Both the position numbers and the translations under genes were made by a program. Positions 1-14,804 of a DNA stretch of 64,000 bases are shown piece after piece. Origin of the DNA: Dromaius novaehollandiae (Eukaryota; Chordata; Aves; Casuariiformes; Dromaiidae). A model generated the notes under the pieces. The model was not told the origin of the DNA. It worked only from the letters and a program-made list of their open reading frames with translations, and searched no databases. The stretch covers positions 34,430,501 through 34,494,500 of the forward strand of contig NC_088099.1 of assembly GCF_036370855.1 (NCBI RefSeq), given 5' to 3'. Numbering within the stretch: position 1 is the first letter of the stretch; each line of letters opens with the position of its first letter.

Positions 1-2224
1 AGTTCACACATGGGAAGGCACTGATGTTATACAACAATGACAAAAAAGCGTCTGTTTATCCTGATAAACCAGTATTTTGCAGATGTACTTGCTTTTCTAC
101 CTCATACAGATTTACAAAATCCCAACAGTGTTAGTCACTAATGATGCTCTTAGGAAGACATTTTCACTCCTTTAAGTGTGCCGCCATAACACTGAATTGC
201 ACAGAGCTTGCAGGATAGTATTTTCAATTTTAGTTTGGTACACTTACAGAAACAGCATGATTTTAAACCTCTCTTCACGTTACAGGCAAGAGAAATGCCA
301 TAGAGCAGGCTATGGGGCACACCTGCCTTCACAGGGCCGATACAGCAGCTCCCTTTCAGAGGCCTGAGAGCTGCTCACTCTGTGTTGCACAAAAGGGGTT
401 CTCAGACCAGAAGTTGACTTGGCACGTTTTTACTCTCTCAAGTCACCTGTATGCACAGAAGCTGTCCAAATTAAATCAACAGGACCACAGAGTACAACTT
501 TCTGAATACAATAAGGATAGTCAGGATCAAGCCCTACTGTTGCATTTTACATACAGCACGTTTATACCTAGGCAAAGCATGTGTGGTGTTAGCTGCTATC
601 CAGACAGCTGATAATAGCTTGCAAGTTTACAACAGCTGCTTGACCATCACAGACAAGGCCGAGGCACAAGTTTAGCCTTAACAAGGCTGCCTTGGCAACA
701 GAGGAGCCGCTGCAGCCCAACCCCTCGATGACTGCTTTCCTGGGCACGGCCAGACACAACATATGCGTGCTTCCCCCAGCACCGCGGTGCCAAAGGGGCT
801 CAGAAAACCACAGTCCTGAAAAACCTCCTGTTAATGCTCCTCCTTTTTCTTGATGGTTTAACATGTGGCTCGGTTAAGGGGGTATTAGTCACCTGCACTG
901 CCCACTTGCAGCCATGTCACGTTACGAGTCCCTAAAAGATTGCTTGTGAGCCGCAGCCGCCCAGGCTGGGAAAGCCACATTGGGGGCCAATGTGGGGAAA
1001 GCTGGGCCGCTGGGGAAGGGCTGGCGGGCTGCTTTGAAAGCAGGACCCGGCACCGATCCTCCACATATCTGTTCTTTTCATAAGCACAGTGTTATATCCT
1101 TTTTACACCTATAATTAGGGCAAGATCATGATCCTATACACAGATACTTCTGTACCCCTAACAGTCCGCCTCAAACACAGTCTACCCTCCCTGAAGTGGT
1201 AAAAAGGTATTAATAATAAGAGTAAGGAACAACAAAACCTGGCTCTACCCAACTTTAGCAAGTTCATGTTGGTTTTCATTCCCATTAGCACGAAGCCACT
1301 CTAGTGCCAGGCAGTAATTTGTGCAGAACCAGTGTCACCATCTTGCTTGGGGACCCTTGTTGTAGGAGAGGACAGGCTTTTAACATAGGGACTGCAGAGC
1401 CAAGCCTTCCTCACAAAATAAGGATACTTTTGAAGAGCTAGGCTTTTTTAACAGAAAACATACAATGAACAATCTAGTCACCAGCACCTGCTCTAACTGC
1501 CAGTAAAACATCTGACATTGAGGCTAGCCAAAGCTGAGGACGTTCTGAGACAACCCACTCTCTCGCATATCCCAAGATGTGAATATTGTTGTTTACTTGT
1601 GGGAGATTCTGTCATCAATATGCCAGTTCCGAAACAAGCTGTCACTATTAATTTCATGAGTTTAGGGTTCAGAGATGCAGCTTTGTATTGACAACTCTGT
1701 TCTTTGTTAAATGAGCAGATCTTTTCTGAGGGTGAGGAGAGGAACTATTTTGTTCCCCATTACAATGCTGAATGGAAATGAAATTCTTAACTGTAAATAA
1801 ACTGCGGTACAATTCTCAAATTATTTTTTACTGTTCCATCGTAAAAGCAGAAAGAAGCATATGTTTTTGGAGATCTGGATCTGTGCTGCTTCCGAGGACT
1901 ACTGAAAAGAATATAAGTGACTGGCAATAAATTCTAACTGGCAATGAGCACAATCCCCCAGGCAAGATGAATAACCTTAATTATAAAGTAAAGCCCTAGG
2001 ACAAAGCCAAACAGTCAACATTTATTTGTTACATATATAACAAGCAGTTGCATACATAAAATACACTAGTTCAAGTGACAGAAAAAAGCTGCAATATCTA
2101 TTTGCCACTGAATAAATGGTTTTAAGCAGTAGGTAGGAGAACTAATCACATTTTCTTTTCATTTCCATGTCAAAGTTGCATGCTACTGGTTAACCTTGAA
2201 TGCAGCTGAGTTGTGACCCCTTAC
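1..2224 (-). other. KAT2B: KAT2B intron 6, partial, no exon seen
   Basis: This AT-rich stretch runs from the exon 6 donor to the window edge. I looked for the next KAT2B coding exon on the minus strand and did not find it. Part of it (about 590-1060) is somewhat GC-richer but shows no splice-bounded coding sequence. No repeat family was recognised. Confidence 0.7.
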
Positions 2225-2416
2225 TTTGGAAAATGGGTGAGGATTAGTGTTCGTTTCTCTTGAGGAAGTTTGTCTTTCTCTTGCCTAGCCTGCTCCAGTA
2301 GTTGCCGTCTCATTACAGTAAAAACAGAGCGAAGCAATGTCCTACCAAAAACCTGCGTGGTTTCATACCGAGGTAGACTGTCACAGAACTGAGGGACATT
2401 GCAGTAACAAAGCCAC
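2225..2416 (-). CDS. KAT2B: KAT2B coding exon 6
   Basis: The acceptor ACAG precedes 2416 and the donor AA|GTAAGG begins at 2224. The 192-nt exon encodes WLCYCNVPQFCDSLPRYETT, QVFGRTLLRSVFTVMRRQLL and EKRTLILTHFPK. It ends in phase 2. It is the last KAT2B exon before the window edge. Confidence 0.96.
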
Positions 2417-5400
2417 CTGTAAGGGTGAGAAAAGCTAGTTAATTATCACCACCTAAAATACATATTAATAATCTTACGTGACGAAAGCACTATGATGCAG
2501 GCATCATTTACGATGCAAGTGAGAGCTAAATGACTGTATAAATCAGCTCCATATCAGGTCTACAAAGAGCTAAACAGCATTTATATTGCCTAGCTTTTTA
2601 GAGAAATGACAGTCAAGTTATCTTAAGTCTCCATATAGTCTTTCTCACTGCACTCTAGTTTCCACAAAGTGCTCTTGGGCCAGACAGTAATTATCTATCA
2701 CACAAAATTCGTGTTGATGTCAAGGATTTTCTCCACAACTCATTTGTTCGGCCTCTTCTGTCTGCTGCCTGTGGCTCCAAAGACTTCACGCTTAGCCTGC
2801 TCTATGCCTTGTTTTTCGCTCTTTAAACTCCCACATTTCCCCAGCTATATGTACAAGGGGTGACATTTCTAATTAGTTCCACCCCAATTTGACCGGACTT
2901 CCAGCCTGGCCTCTCTGGCTTCTTCCCATTATATCTTGACCTGATACTCTTCCATTTACTACTAACTTCCTCCATAATGAGTTTTGCATTATATATAAGG
3001 TCCTGTTACTGTTCTTGGAAAGGGATCATGTTACTGAAAAGGTGAATCTGCAGTACACTGACTATGTTGGGTCACCATATCTGTTAATTTTACAATCAAG
3101 ATTTTAATATCTACATATAAGTGAACAGAGTCAATGGTATCTCTAGCTTTAACAAAATCAGACTGCAACCATTACCAAAACTCCATCTATGAGAGAAGGA
3201 GTTAAAAAAAATAATAAGAACTGGATATCTGTGTGTGAACAGATTATGCTGGATTCTGCACTGTGTTTTTCTCATCCAGATCCACAGCACAGTCTTTCTC
3301 AAAAGTCTCTCTCGAATTATTATCTTCTGCAGAGCTGCTTCTCTGCACCCATAGCAATGCCTCTAGCAATACAGTGGGGAGTGAGTTTGGAGAAAGGCAG
3401 AAGCTCGAACTGAAATGAGAATTAGATGGAAAGAGGCAGCACTGCAGGAGCTTTAGGCATTGTGAGCATGAAAGTTTGAGAAACTGCAGTTGACAAAATA
3501 ATTAGCAATAAAATCACCAACCAGAGCTCAATATTCGCTATGGGTTCTTAACAAAAGTTGAATCCTACCAATCCCGGCTATGTGACATCTTTATCACAAA
3601 CAAATGAAGGACAAAAACAAACCAAACACAATTTTAAGAGCCCCATTAGATTATCAACAACTCTCCTTTATGCCAAGTAGTTATTTGAAGTGACAGGTCT
3701 GTACATGGCCACATCTCCCAACAGTACAAATGTGATCTGGACCATCTGGGCAAACTACCGCATTTCGGTCAAATTACTCAGAACACCATGCCATGCTGTT
3801 CATGACAACTGCATGTTGTGATGCACAGACAAATCTTGATGGGTTAATGCTGCACAGACTGGCTTTATGGCAGGTGAGGGTCCACTGGTAAACAGTTAAC
3901 CTCCACCAATTTTTTTGAAATTATGTGAACTCGCAGAGTGAACACATACAGACCAGCATCTTGCCTCCCACTGTCACAGAATTTTTTGATCTGATACTAG
4001 AGAGCTGAAAGCACAGCCTACTGCTACCAAAGACAGCCTCAAATCAGCTTTTACCAATACAGTTCATGGAGCTTAGGTTTTTCAGATGAAAGGCCACCAG
4101 AAAATGCATAGAAGGCCATACTCATTGTTATTTGGAAAAAATATTTCTGACCAGTCCTTGGAACATATTTGCTTATAGAAACATTAACTATTGTCTCTAT
4201 GTTAACTGAAAAAGATATTATGTTGTTTTTATTACAAAAGCAAAATTTAAAAAGACTTAGCTTTTTATATGAGCTCTTCTTCTCCCAGTGAAGAAGTTAC
4301 TCCTTTGAATTCTGACTAAAGTATTAAAAGGTCATATAAAAACTACCATTTTAAGGAGCCTAATAATATCTAATAGCTATTTACCACTCAAACACTTACA
4401 AAATCATTTTCATTTATCAAGCCTGCCATGATTTGGTTTCAATCTGTGATGCTTTTCAATGTTTTTTTTAATTATTTTTTTAAGTTGAATAACAGCCCTC
4501 CTGAATTTTAGCACATGAAATAAAGAACTTATATGAGGTACATGTCTTAGTCAGAGGGAAAGCACCTTTGCAAACACAAGAGCTGCTACAGAGTTGTTAG
4601 ATATAGCTCACAGACCTCTACTCCATGTTCTTGGCTGATTAAGTGCAATCTCAAAACACAAGAATGTGTGTGAAACTCTGATGGCAAATGGCTACAAGAA
4701 TTCACATGGCTCAACTATGGTCCACAGGTACCGGTGTATTCCTGAAATGCATATATGGTACAGTTGTAAGCACGACTTGTAATAAGAAAAAGCACCATTA
4801 CCTGGTATAATTCACTTTATATTCCGCAATATCATCATTGGGTGATCTCAGTCTTCGCTGAGAAGGAGTCTCCAGGTGCCAGTAGTTAATGCGATTCAGA
4901 AACATTTTAGCCAGTTCAACTATTGTTTGTCTTTCCTTTGAGGGTAAATGGCTAAATTTGTACTGCACAAAATTATTCACACCCTTGAAACAGGGAAAAA
5001 AAAAAAGGACATTTAATTATTTAATCATATTTTTAGTAGGTGTGTCCTTGAACATTATTTACTTCTGTTAACCCTGAACGTGCACTGCATGGGAAAGAAA
5101 ACAAACACTGGAGACTGAACTCCTTGCTCTGTTACATGTAACTGCAACAAGCCAGTTCTCCTGGAGAGAATATCAGGTGTATTCAAATTTTTTTTTTTTT
5201 CCTATTCCAGTAGTAGACTTACAGGGAGAGATGGAAAATTATTTTCTCTTGCTTTTCAAAGCAGAAAAATTTTGATGGGAAAGACAGATGGAGAGGTTTT
5301 TTTCCCCCACTTGCTCCCATATGCACAATTTTGCTGATAACCATGCTGCATGATTTATTCATTTCCTCCGTAAAGAAAGTATGTACTTCCTCATCAGTTA

Positions 5401-8400
5401 AAAACCTCTCCAGCTATTTTTTTTTTTTTAACAGTAGACTCAGGCTTGGGGACTTCTGCTAAAGTTTTTTTCTACACAGTGTATTATTTCTTTAAGAAAC
5501 GACAGTATTGCACAAGTATGTCACTTCATTGCACTTTGTATACTGTCCACTTTAAAAACACTATTAAGGATAGTTAAAATGTGCAACTACAATAACTTGC
5601 TGCAATACATAGATATTTATAAAACACATACAACACTGCTGTTTAGCAAATAATTTTGTGTGATCAGTTTGCTGAACTGCTAAAAATATGTGGTTGAAAA
5701 TAAAAGTCTACCTTAATTATTTCAAAATAAACTGTAAAAAGAGTTACCCTTTCATCTTAATGCTTCACCTTCTTAAGCAAATTGATTAGTATGAATAAGG
5801 TGGAAAATTTTTTATATATATACACATACATACATATACACATACATACACACATATAATATGTATATGTGTATACTATATACACACACACACACAGCAC
5901 AAAACCTTTTTAGTTGTATATTTTAAGGCTTGGAGTGTATGGTATTACATACACTTATTCTTTGTTTATACTCAAACCAAAGGAGAACAAAAGGTGAATT
6001 CTTTGAAGCAACTCGGCAAAAAAGAGTTTTGATTTTACTAAGTTATAAAAACCGGTAGCTGCAAGGAAGCACTTACTACACATAACAGAGACTTCACATT
6101 TAAAATATCCCACCCACCAATCGGAAAACATACGGTTCCTAATTTAGTGAGGTGTTTAAGTCTTTGTATAGTCTCACTGGAATTAATGAGCCTACTAGCA
6201 TGCCAGAAGTGCATTCTTAGGTGCTTGGTAAATCAAAATCTGAATTTGTCGTATGTTCTTTATCCACTAAGAGAGTTATAACAGCCTCAGTTATTCTTTG
6301 TTTCAGCTGGGTTTTGCTATGTAGGCTTTGAAAGAGATTATAATCTCACTAAATTGGATTGTAATGTTTTCATTGATTTCACTGAAGACAAAAGTCATTT
6401 CAATATTGAATTTCAAAGCTTCAACAGCATTTTTCATCACTCGGGACAAAGAAAGATTAGTACTGCCGAGTACAAAAGTAGCATTTTCAGTTTCATTATT
6501 TAAAACCACAAAAGCTGCCAGTTTCATTAAAGCATAAAATGAATGATAAGAGAAGTCAAATAATGTAACTATTATACCAATTTCAAAAGAGGAGCAGAAG
6601 TCTCCTTCAGATTCAGTCTTTATCCTGAGTGATATACAGAAACATTTGCCAACTGCCTAAAACGTCTCACTTTCAAAACCAGTGGCTACAGAAAGGACAG
6701 CATTTACACACACACAAAACCAAAACTGCACACCCACACGTTCATTGTTTACCTGTTCAATGCTAGGTTTCTCAAATGGGGGACTTTCCAAAGATCCTTC
6801 TACTACAGGTTTTCCCATCTGTAAAATGCACTTCCTCAAAAGCTGTTAAAAATATACAATTTTTTAGAAAATTAGTATGTTACATTCATGAGCTCAGTGG
6901 AAGTCACAGTTGTGCAACACTTTACGAGTAGTGTTGAAAATCTGCTCTGCATCTGCTGGCTTAGTCATCTAAATTTATTGCTACTTAACTTCACTGTGTA
7001 TTGCTTCGTATATCCCTTGAAATGTATATAAAGGGCTGCTTTGTATATGTGTAGGCAGCTACGTTAACATTTATGTCTACCGTCTTTTCCTGATTTGCAA
7101 GTGAAGAAGGCAAGGCTGGTAGAGGGAAGCATACATAGTTCATAGATGGGACTTAGGGTCAGCTTCTGACACCATCAGGATGATTTCTGGCATAAGATAC
7201 TGTACATTGCAAGCACCACGAAGTCTAGCCCATGGTGAGCCACTATAGCTTTACACTAGAGAAAAGAAAACCTCTCACAAAATAAAGTCAATAGACACAT
7301 AAGGGGTCAATGGACAGGGAAGTTAGCATAGGTGTGAAAGAATGAAAAAACCCAACAACATGCCATGCAAGTTCAGCTTACTTTAAATAGGTAGAAATAA
7401 ACTTGCTTAGTGTCTGCATCTTCTTCTTTGTGGACACAGGTGAAGAGATACTCCACATCCAACACAATCCCCAGCAGCCTATTCATTTCTTCTTCAGACA
7501 CATTCTCCAGGTGAGAAACATGAGCAGCTAAGCAAAATAATAAAAAACAAACAAACCTGTAAAAAGCCTGGGAGAACCAAAAGCATAACTGTTCCCTGAA
7601 ATATCTGAAACTGAGTCCTAACGGTGAGGGTAAGGATCCTGTAATTGCCCTATTTAAATAGAACTTGTTATCAGAGGCTCTTTAAGTATGTCACATCTGG
7701 GCAGCTTGTAAAGATAGTCCATGGATGGTAATTCCCACAGCAGAGGAAAGAAAACTCACTGGAATCACAGTGCGCAGCCACACCGAAAACGGATCTCAAG
7801 TCCTGTCTGTCTGCGTTAATATGTTGCAATATAAGTAACTACTTACAGAGAATTTTGCTTTTGAGACAAAGTTTCTTGATTAAATCCCCATGAGGTACAT
7901 AACCCACCTGCTGATACAAGTAGCACCCTACTCTGTGAAAATGAAAGAAAAAACAAAAAAAAACCCCACAGCTCAGTAAACAGTGAACATAGATGAGTAA
8001 GTTTCACAAATACTTTCATATCGTGCAAGTTCAAACAATGCTTTGTGCACGTTATATTGACAAAGCTTTTGCAGATTACACATGCCCATTTGTTGAGAAG
8101 TTTGCAAAAGAGCATCTTTCAAGATGTCATAATTTGCAAGCAACAAACTTTTTTTTTTTTAATCACCTCTGAAAGTAAATATAGTTCTACATTTGCAATT
8201 TTCTGAGGCTCGAGATTTAAAGCGAGACATCCATTTAAAGCTGGTTTGAACAACTGCCCCCAGGAAGAGAGAAGAAAATTTAAAACGAAAAACAACTCCT
8301 GGAACAAGACATTTGCATTACAATAGGTAATGGTTTTAGCTGACTCCAAGACAATGTAAATGGTATGCATATTTTTTCCTATGAACTGTCAAGAAAATAC

Positions 8401-11400
8401 CCTTTAAAACCAAAGGAAAATGATTTAAAAGATTGTGCATATTAGTTTTTACATCTTTTAACAGTACTTACTTACTGGATAATGATCATATTATCCTAAA
8501 TATGACAATGCGGTTATGACTGGTAAGACATTTTCAACATAAATCTGATTCCTTAAGGAGAAAAGAAGCAGAGAGAAATAACATTTGACTTGAAAATGAT
8601 CATTTTTGTTGGCCACTCAGCAAAGATGTTTGTTCTGGAAAGTTTGATATGACATCCGTCAAAACATTTAAATTCAAAAATTTCATGCAGCTTCAACTAA
8701 AAAGGACAGCTTCTCTGGCTCAGAACATTAAAAAGGTACCTGTATTTATTTCCACTTAAATAAGTATTTATGATATAATCTGTTCAGGTCTGAACAATTC
8801 CATCTGCAAGCAAGATGGTCAGTGCAGACTTTCTTTAATTACAAATATTCAGCATTCTAGGCAGAATACAACAATTTCATTTCAGTCCTTGAACAAGATA
8901 TGAAAGTTTAATAATCCCAGCTGTCAGTTCTGATCATGTTAAAGCAATGAATTCCCTCCTAGATGAGCATTGCATCAGACAACATAGGAAAGAAGTCTTG
9001 GACTCAACTAGCAAATGGAGGAAGCATCAGCATAAGAAGCCATTTTCATCAATTTTCCACAAAAATACTGAAAGTTACCTTGACTTCCACATGGCTGCAT
9101 TTGAACATTTGATTATACTCTGGAAATAATATTATATTATGCTCTGGAATTAATACCCATGTAATGGTATTGTAAAAGTAATAAGTCAAGTGTATTACCA
9201 GCTTGTGTTTACTCCAGGTTACCATTATATAAGCATCTGTGATGTGATTAATCAGTCTTACTTGAGATGTTCACAGCTTGTTCCCAGATTCTTGGGGCTA
9301 ATATTAAACCTTTCATTAAAATAAAAGCTTTAGTATACTAACATCAAATACCGTGCCATTCTTGACTTGAGTTGTACAACCCCATTCATCTGCATTGCCC
9401 AAATGGTACATTCTTCCTCAGCTGCTGTTGCATTTATTTAAAAAATATATAAATAAATAAAATCACAAGTATAGGTTGCTACAGCACATAGGAGAAGGAA
9501 AAGCAGAAAGAGCAGGGCCAATGTAATAATATAAAGACCTGGAAAACAGGAATTTTGGTTGTGCAACTTCAGTAAGTACTTGAGTGTATGAATAAAAAGC
9601 AGTTAGAAAACAGAGTAATGAGGAGTCTCTCTCAGTCTTTCTCAACATTAATGAATGTCTGCATAAAAACACTAGTAAACGATGAAGGAGAAGAAATACC
9701 AAAATATGCTACATATAGGTACATTGCAGGAACTGAACAGATAGTACCAGGAAAAACACGAGCCTGAGTGTGTACTTAGTGTATTAACGCATGAATTAAC
9801 TAGTTTTAAGAGCGCACAATAGACCTAAGACTGAAAATTATTACCAACAGGTAAACATGTCCTGTAGCACAGAAGAAAGCAATTAAATATAAGAGAGAGA
9901 AGAGCTTCTCACTACACAAAAACACGATCTTGAGGCTGCTGGACATTCTCCCTGCCCACAGTTTAATCATTGGTTCACAGTATTATGTTAGCAACCTAAC
10001 ACATTGCCCAGCTAGAAGAAATATCCATAAAAAAAATCAGTACCGAGCCAAGCTGTGCGGCTGAGGAAATCCAGACCATAAAGAAAGGACATGAGAAGCA
10101 GGCTGTGTGGTGGCAAAACATGGCATACTGAAGTGCTAAGAGCAGATGAGGGTCCTAAGAGGGCCAGAAAACTCTGGAGCAGTGACAAGCAACAGTGCAA
10201 AAGGCAAGTCACAGAAGCAGTGGCCAGCATATTTTGGTGACATGATAAGTTTAAAGGCCTGAGTCAATAGTAGAGGCGGTACTTGTGAACAATGCAACAT
10301 GAGATGTGCATGTAAGCTATTCTAGTTACTTTGGTGAAAGAATGCATGCTGTAGGTAAGTAAACAGATATAAGCACAACAAGCTAATAGGCATCACCAGA
10401 CTTCTGCGCCAAAAACTGCACTGGTTTGAAGACCGAACCAACTCCAGAAAGATGTCTTGGGCAAAAAAATGTACACTGATGCCTAAAATCACCTTCTGAA
10501 GAAAAGGAAACAAACAAACAAACCCCCCAAACCCCTAACACTTTACTTCTTAGAGTTAACCAGTAGAGGAATTTCTGCATAGCTTTTTCAAAGGCTCCCT
10601 GAGAACAAGAAAATCCAGCGCAGGTGACGCATCTGAAGCTTGCGCGCCTTGGTCATTCTGGTTTCAAAGGCATTGAGGAGGAACACACTAATTTAGAGAT
10701 GAGTAGAAAAACTACCCAGGAAAATACTGCTGAAAGACACTTATTTTTTGCTTGTTGTATGAGGAAGCAGGCAGTAGTTCATTTCAGTTATTTCAAATGA
10801 AGCACCATCCTCATTAGCTGTGGTTGGCAGATAAGAAATTTTACTTTTTCTAAAAACAGCAATAAAGTTGAAGTAAATAAATTACACTCTGTTCTGTAAG
10901 AAATCTTAACTGCTACAGTGGTTTACCTTAGTTCCCAAGTTAATGAGTGATTTAAGATTTTTAATTGATAAAAATAAATAAATAAATAAATAAATAAAGG
11001 CTCTTAGAAGTGCTGAGGTTTTTCTGCAAAACACATGGCATCCACATATTCTACTGAAAAATAGGGAAATGACAGACAAAACATCTTGTAACACCAAAAA
11101 AAAATCTTCTGTCTTCAAAGGCCAGAAGTGAAAGGGATGGATAACACAAGCTACTCTAACTGCATAACCAAAGGCAGCTCAGAGAAACTGCATGATAAAA
11201 AGTTGAATAAGGTAAATTGGCTAAAGTCACTGAACTCTCTCTGATACTATGCATTTGATAATCTTCTGTAAGCAAAACCATAAATCTGGGATATAAGGAA
11301 AGGGAAGAAAACTGCTGAAAAGCCCATAAATAGATCAAATGTAATGAGAGCATACAATGAAAAGGGAACAAAAAGGAAACAAAATGCACAAAAAAAATAG

Positions 11401-14400
11401 GTTGAATAATTCCACAGAAAGTACATTACTACTTGCAAAAATAAATACATAAATAGTCCATTGTGAGGGTTTTACATTTCCTTCTTCTTATTTCACTGTT
11501 CTAAATTTCAGGCCATATCAACAAAAATTAAAAAGCAACTGCTCCTTTTCAAGTAGCTTTGAATTTTATTATAGTTTAACTTTTACTAAATGGAGTCATC
11601 AGCTTTGTCTGGATAACTGCAATTTTTTAAACAAAAAGTGAGAAAGATGTCTCATTCTTTTTCAGGCTATGCAAGTAACAAATCATTATTTTAGCCTACG
11701 AAAAAACCAAAAACACAACAACAAAAAAAACCCCAGTAGTTAACAGTGGATTTGGAGCAGCTGTTTCCAAGTTATGCAAGCTGTCTGCACAACAACTTAG
11801 ACAATCCTAAGATGCACAACTCCAGTATAATTTTCTGTAATGCTGAAAAGGCACGGTTCTTCCTGTAGGTAAGAGTAGTTGCTTTAACAATGTCCAAGAA
11901 TGTTTTACAGTTTGTTCTTTAGTAAGAAAATGGAATACAGCCTACATCCACTAGAGAGTCACTTGTGTTGTAACTAAAGCACCTGGCAGATGAAAAAGTA
12001 TGAGGTTAATAAATGTTATATGGAAGATTACAATTGTTACAGGTAGTTTAACAATGCATTTGCATTTTAACAACTTAAAAGATATGGATTTTTGGAAGTT
12101 AGCGTATGGATTTTTAGAGGTTGTGTCTCAGCTCAATTTCTTTGAAAATCACCTTAGGATTTTCCCAGCTTATTTTAATCCAAATTAACTGACTTTTGGG
12201 TCCAATCGTAACATCGTTTCTAGGTCCTGACACGTCATCTTGAATTTTATCTTGTAACAGCAGAGACTTCTGGGTATCAACACCTGGATTCCAGGAGAAA
12301 GCAAAAAGCTTACCTAGCGCATGGCTACAGCTGCGACACAGCTCGGTAAGGCTAACAACTGTCTGCTGCAGGTCTGCCCGAGGAGGAGTAGGAGGCGGAT
12401 TGGGGTTTTTCCAGCCATTGCATTTACAAGATTCCTCAGCCTGAAATCAACATAAAAGAATATCAGTACTATAAAAAACAGGAGCTTGCTGAACTAGTGT
12501 TATTTCAAGAGTAAAAAAAGCAGCATTATTAATTACGAGCTTTGTTTATCTACCACATAGCTAGACTTTATTTGTTAGAAAAAATAACAGTACCCCAAAC
12601 AGAAAGATTAACACAGTTCTGGCAACTGAAATTTGCTCAGAAAAATACACATTTTTCAAACACTGCCTAATTCCTTTACCGAAAGCCCTTGCTCTAGTTC
12701 CTACAAGGAAGAAGTGTTCAGACACTTACTGATATATCAGCACTTACAGATTCTGCCATCTAGACACTTTTAATGATTTAAATACAAATAGGATATCCAA
12801 CAGGCAACACATACATCGCTACGTTATCAGCTATACTGCCAACAAGGAATCCTACAACTGAAAATAAGCACATGACGACGCAAGCAAAAACAGGAACAAG
12901 CAAACAGCGATTGCGCTACTCAGCGAGGCTGTCCAAGGCAAGGCTTGGCCAGCTCATCAAAGGCAACTAATGCCAGAGGCAGTGACCCCACCAACAAGAC
13001 CTGCTGCTTACGCTAGTAAGTTTAATTACGCACACTGGCTGTGAAATAACACTGGCAGCTAAGGGAGAGGCGGCAACTTGGGTAATCATGTTTCAAATTA
13101 TTCAGAAGTCTGAAATACCAATTTTAGTCAGCTAAAGAGCAGCTTTATGGGAGGGGGTTTTCTTCTGCATATCCAAGGGGGTTTAGTTATTTTGAAAATA
13201 AGGTTCTTCTAACAGCATTCATGCTCCTATCTGAAGACCTAATTATAAGAAAAGCATCCTTTTCTACTGCTCAGAGATATCTGTGCACTGGGCTGTAACA
13301 AAATCCTCATGAATTTGCAGTGCCAAGACCTCAACGAGGAAAGTATGCCAACTGCTGCATAGTATTTATGGCTCTGAAACACTCTTCGTAGGAAAAAATT
13401 GTGATGTTAATATATCCTGCACTACCGTGTCATTTTTCAAATGGATTCTGAACACATTTAACACAATCTATTTCAGGAAGCCATTTCATTTTCCTTTTGT
13501 GTTTCCAAATCCCATCTTACCTAAGGAAGAAGCACCTAAGAGAAGCAGGAAAGAATGTGGCTTGACAGCTCCCGAGACTGACAGCTTTGCAGACTGACGG
13601 TAAATTGCTCTTCCAACCCAATTTCGACATTCGGCAACCTGAGCACTAACAAAGCTGCTGCCTACATTTTGCTGAACATCACACAAGCTTTCCAGCCTCT
13701 CTAGTGTTTCAGCATTCACCTGGATGGGCTCGTGCCAACGCACCATGAACTCTGGCCCCATTTGGTGTGGTCTGGCATGCAAGAAAGGAGGCGAATGGCG
13801 TTTCCAGATGCAGGTGGTGGTCTGAGTCATTCTGGTGGCCCTGGCAAGTGCCCAGTAAAACTACCCTTTGCATACTTCCCTCACAACGGCGACAGTCTAC
13901 ACCACCTGAGCCCACTGGCCCTCCAAACTTGCTGTGTGGGTGCAGACTACCTACCACAACACGCATTTACAATGTGGCATAAGGGAGATTTCAGTATGAA
14001 GTGTGGAGAAGCATGGAAAAGATTAAAATTACACACACATATATGTACATATATTATTATTATATGTGTGTGTGTATATTATATGTGTATATATATATAC
14101 ACACACACATACATACTTAAAAACAACTCAAACTGCAGTCTGGAGGGATTTATACAGCTCTTGGTGAATTTTAGGGTATTTTCCATCACGTTTTCTAAGG
14201 GTAATACAATCGGCAGAGAAATGAGGAAGGCCTCAATGTTATTTTACAGCAGAAACTGTCTCTTACAGTTTCGCAGGCACTAAGCCAGTTTTGCTTTTGT
14301 TTGTTATCCAAGCCTGTAAGATCTGTTAAAGTTCAATGACTACAAAGACAGGTCAGTGATTGAGTGACACCTGTGACCCAAGGATAGGCCCTGTTGTGTG

Positions 14401-14772
14401 GACTTTGGACATCTGTGAGACAATCTGATGACACATTGTTGATTAACATCTTGGGCCAGACAAAACCAACGCCAAATAAGCTATCCACGTTCACTTTGTG
14501 CAAGAGACAATGTTGCCATTAAAGTTTTCACAGTCAAATCAAGGAGAGAAACTGTCAGAAAGATGACTGTCAGAAAATGAGAATATTGCCAAAGCGAATT
14601 CAAGAGAATCATAAAGAAGTTCTCAGAAAAACAAATAATTGAATATTATTTTTAGGGAAGTAAGATTCGATCCTTCCCATGCAGCTTTCAGGACAAATGT
14701 TCGACCCGATAAATAACTGACACAATACAATGCTTATTATTATTTGCCTTAGCTCATACCACAATGAAACAT

Positions 14773-14804
<32 letters not shown>

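Larger units (their letters stand above)
2417..12313 (-). other. KAT2B: KAT2B introns 2-5
   Basis: The introns are 2417-4801, 4984-6752, 6843-7381 and 7528-12313. The sequence is AT-rich intronic DNA with simple repeats (5809-5896, 10971-10998). The open frames here are short and show no conserved protein motif. Intron 3, at 539 bp, is the shortest. Confidence 0.8.

Noticed and set aside
6805-6840. CCCATCTGTAAAATG similarity to a MIR element
   Set aside because: It lies within KAT2B exon 4, which is protein-conserved, so the match is coincidental.
13486-14283. Overlapping frames of 114 and 183 codons in KAT2B intron 1
   Set aside because: No recognisable domain; the longer one runs into a CA/TA microsatellite.
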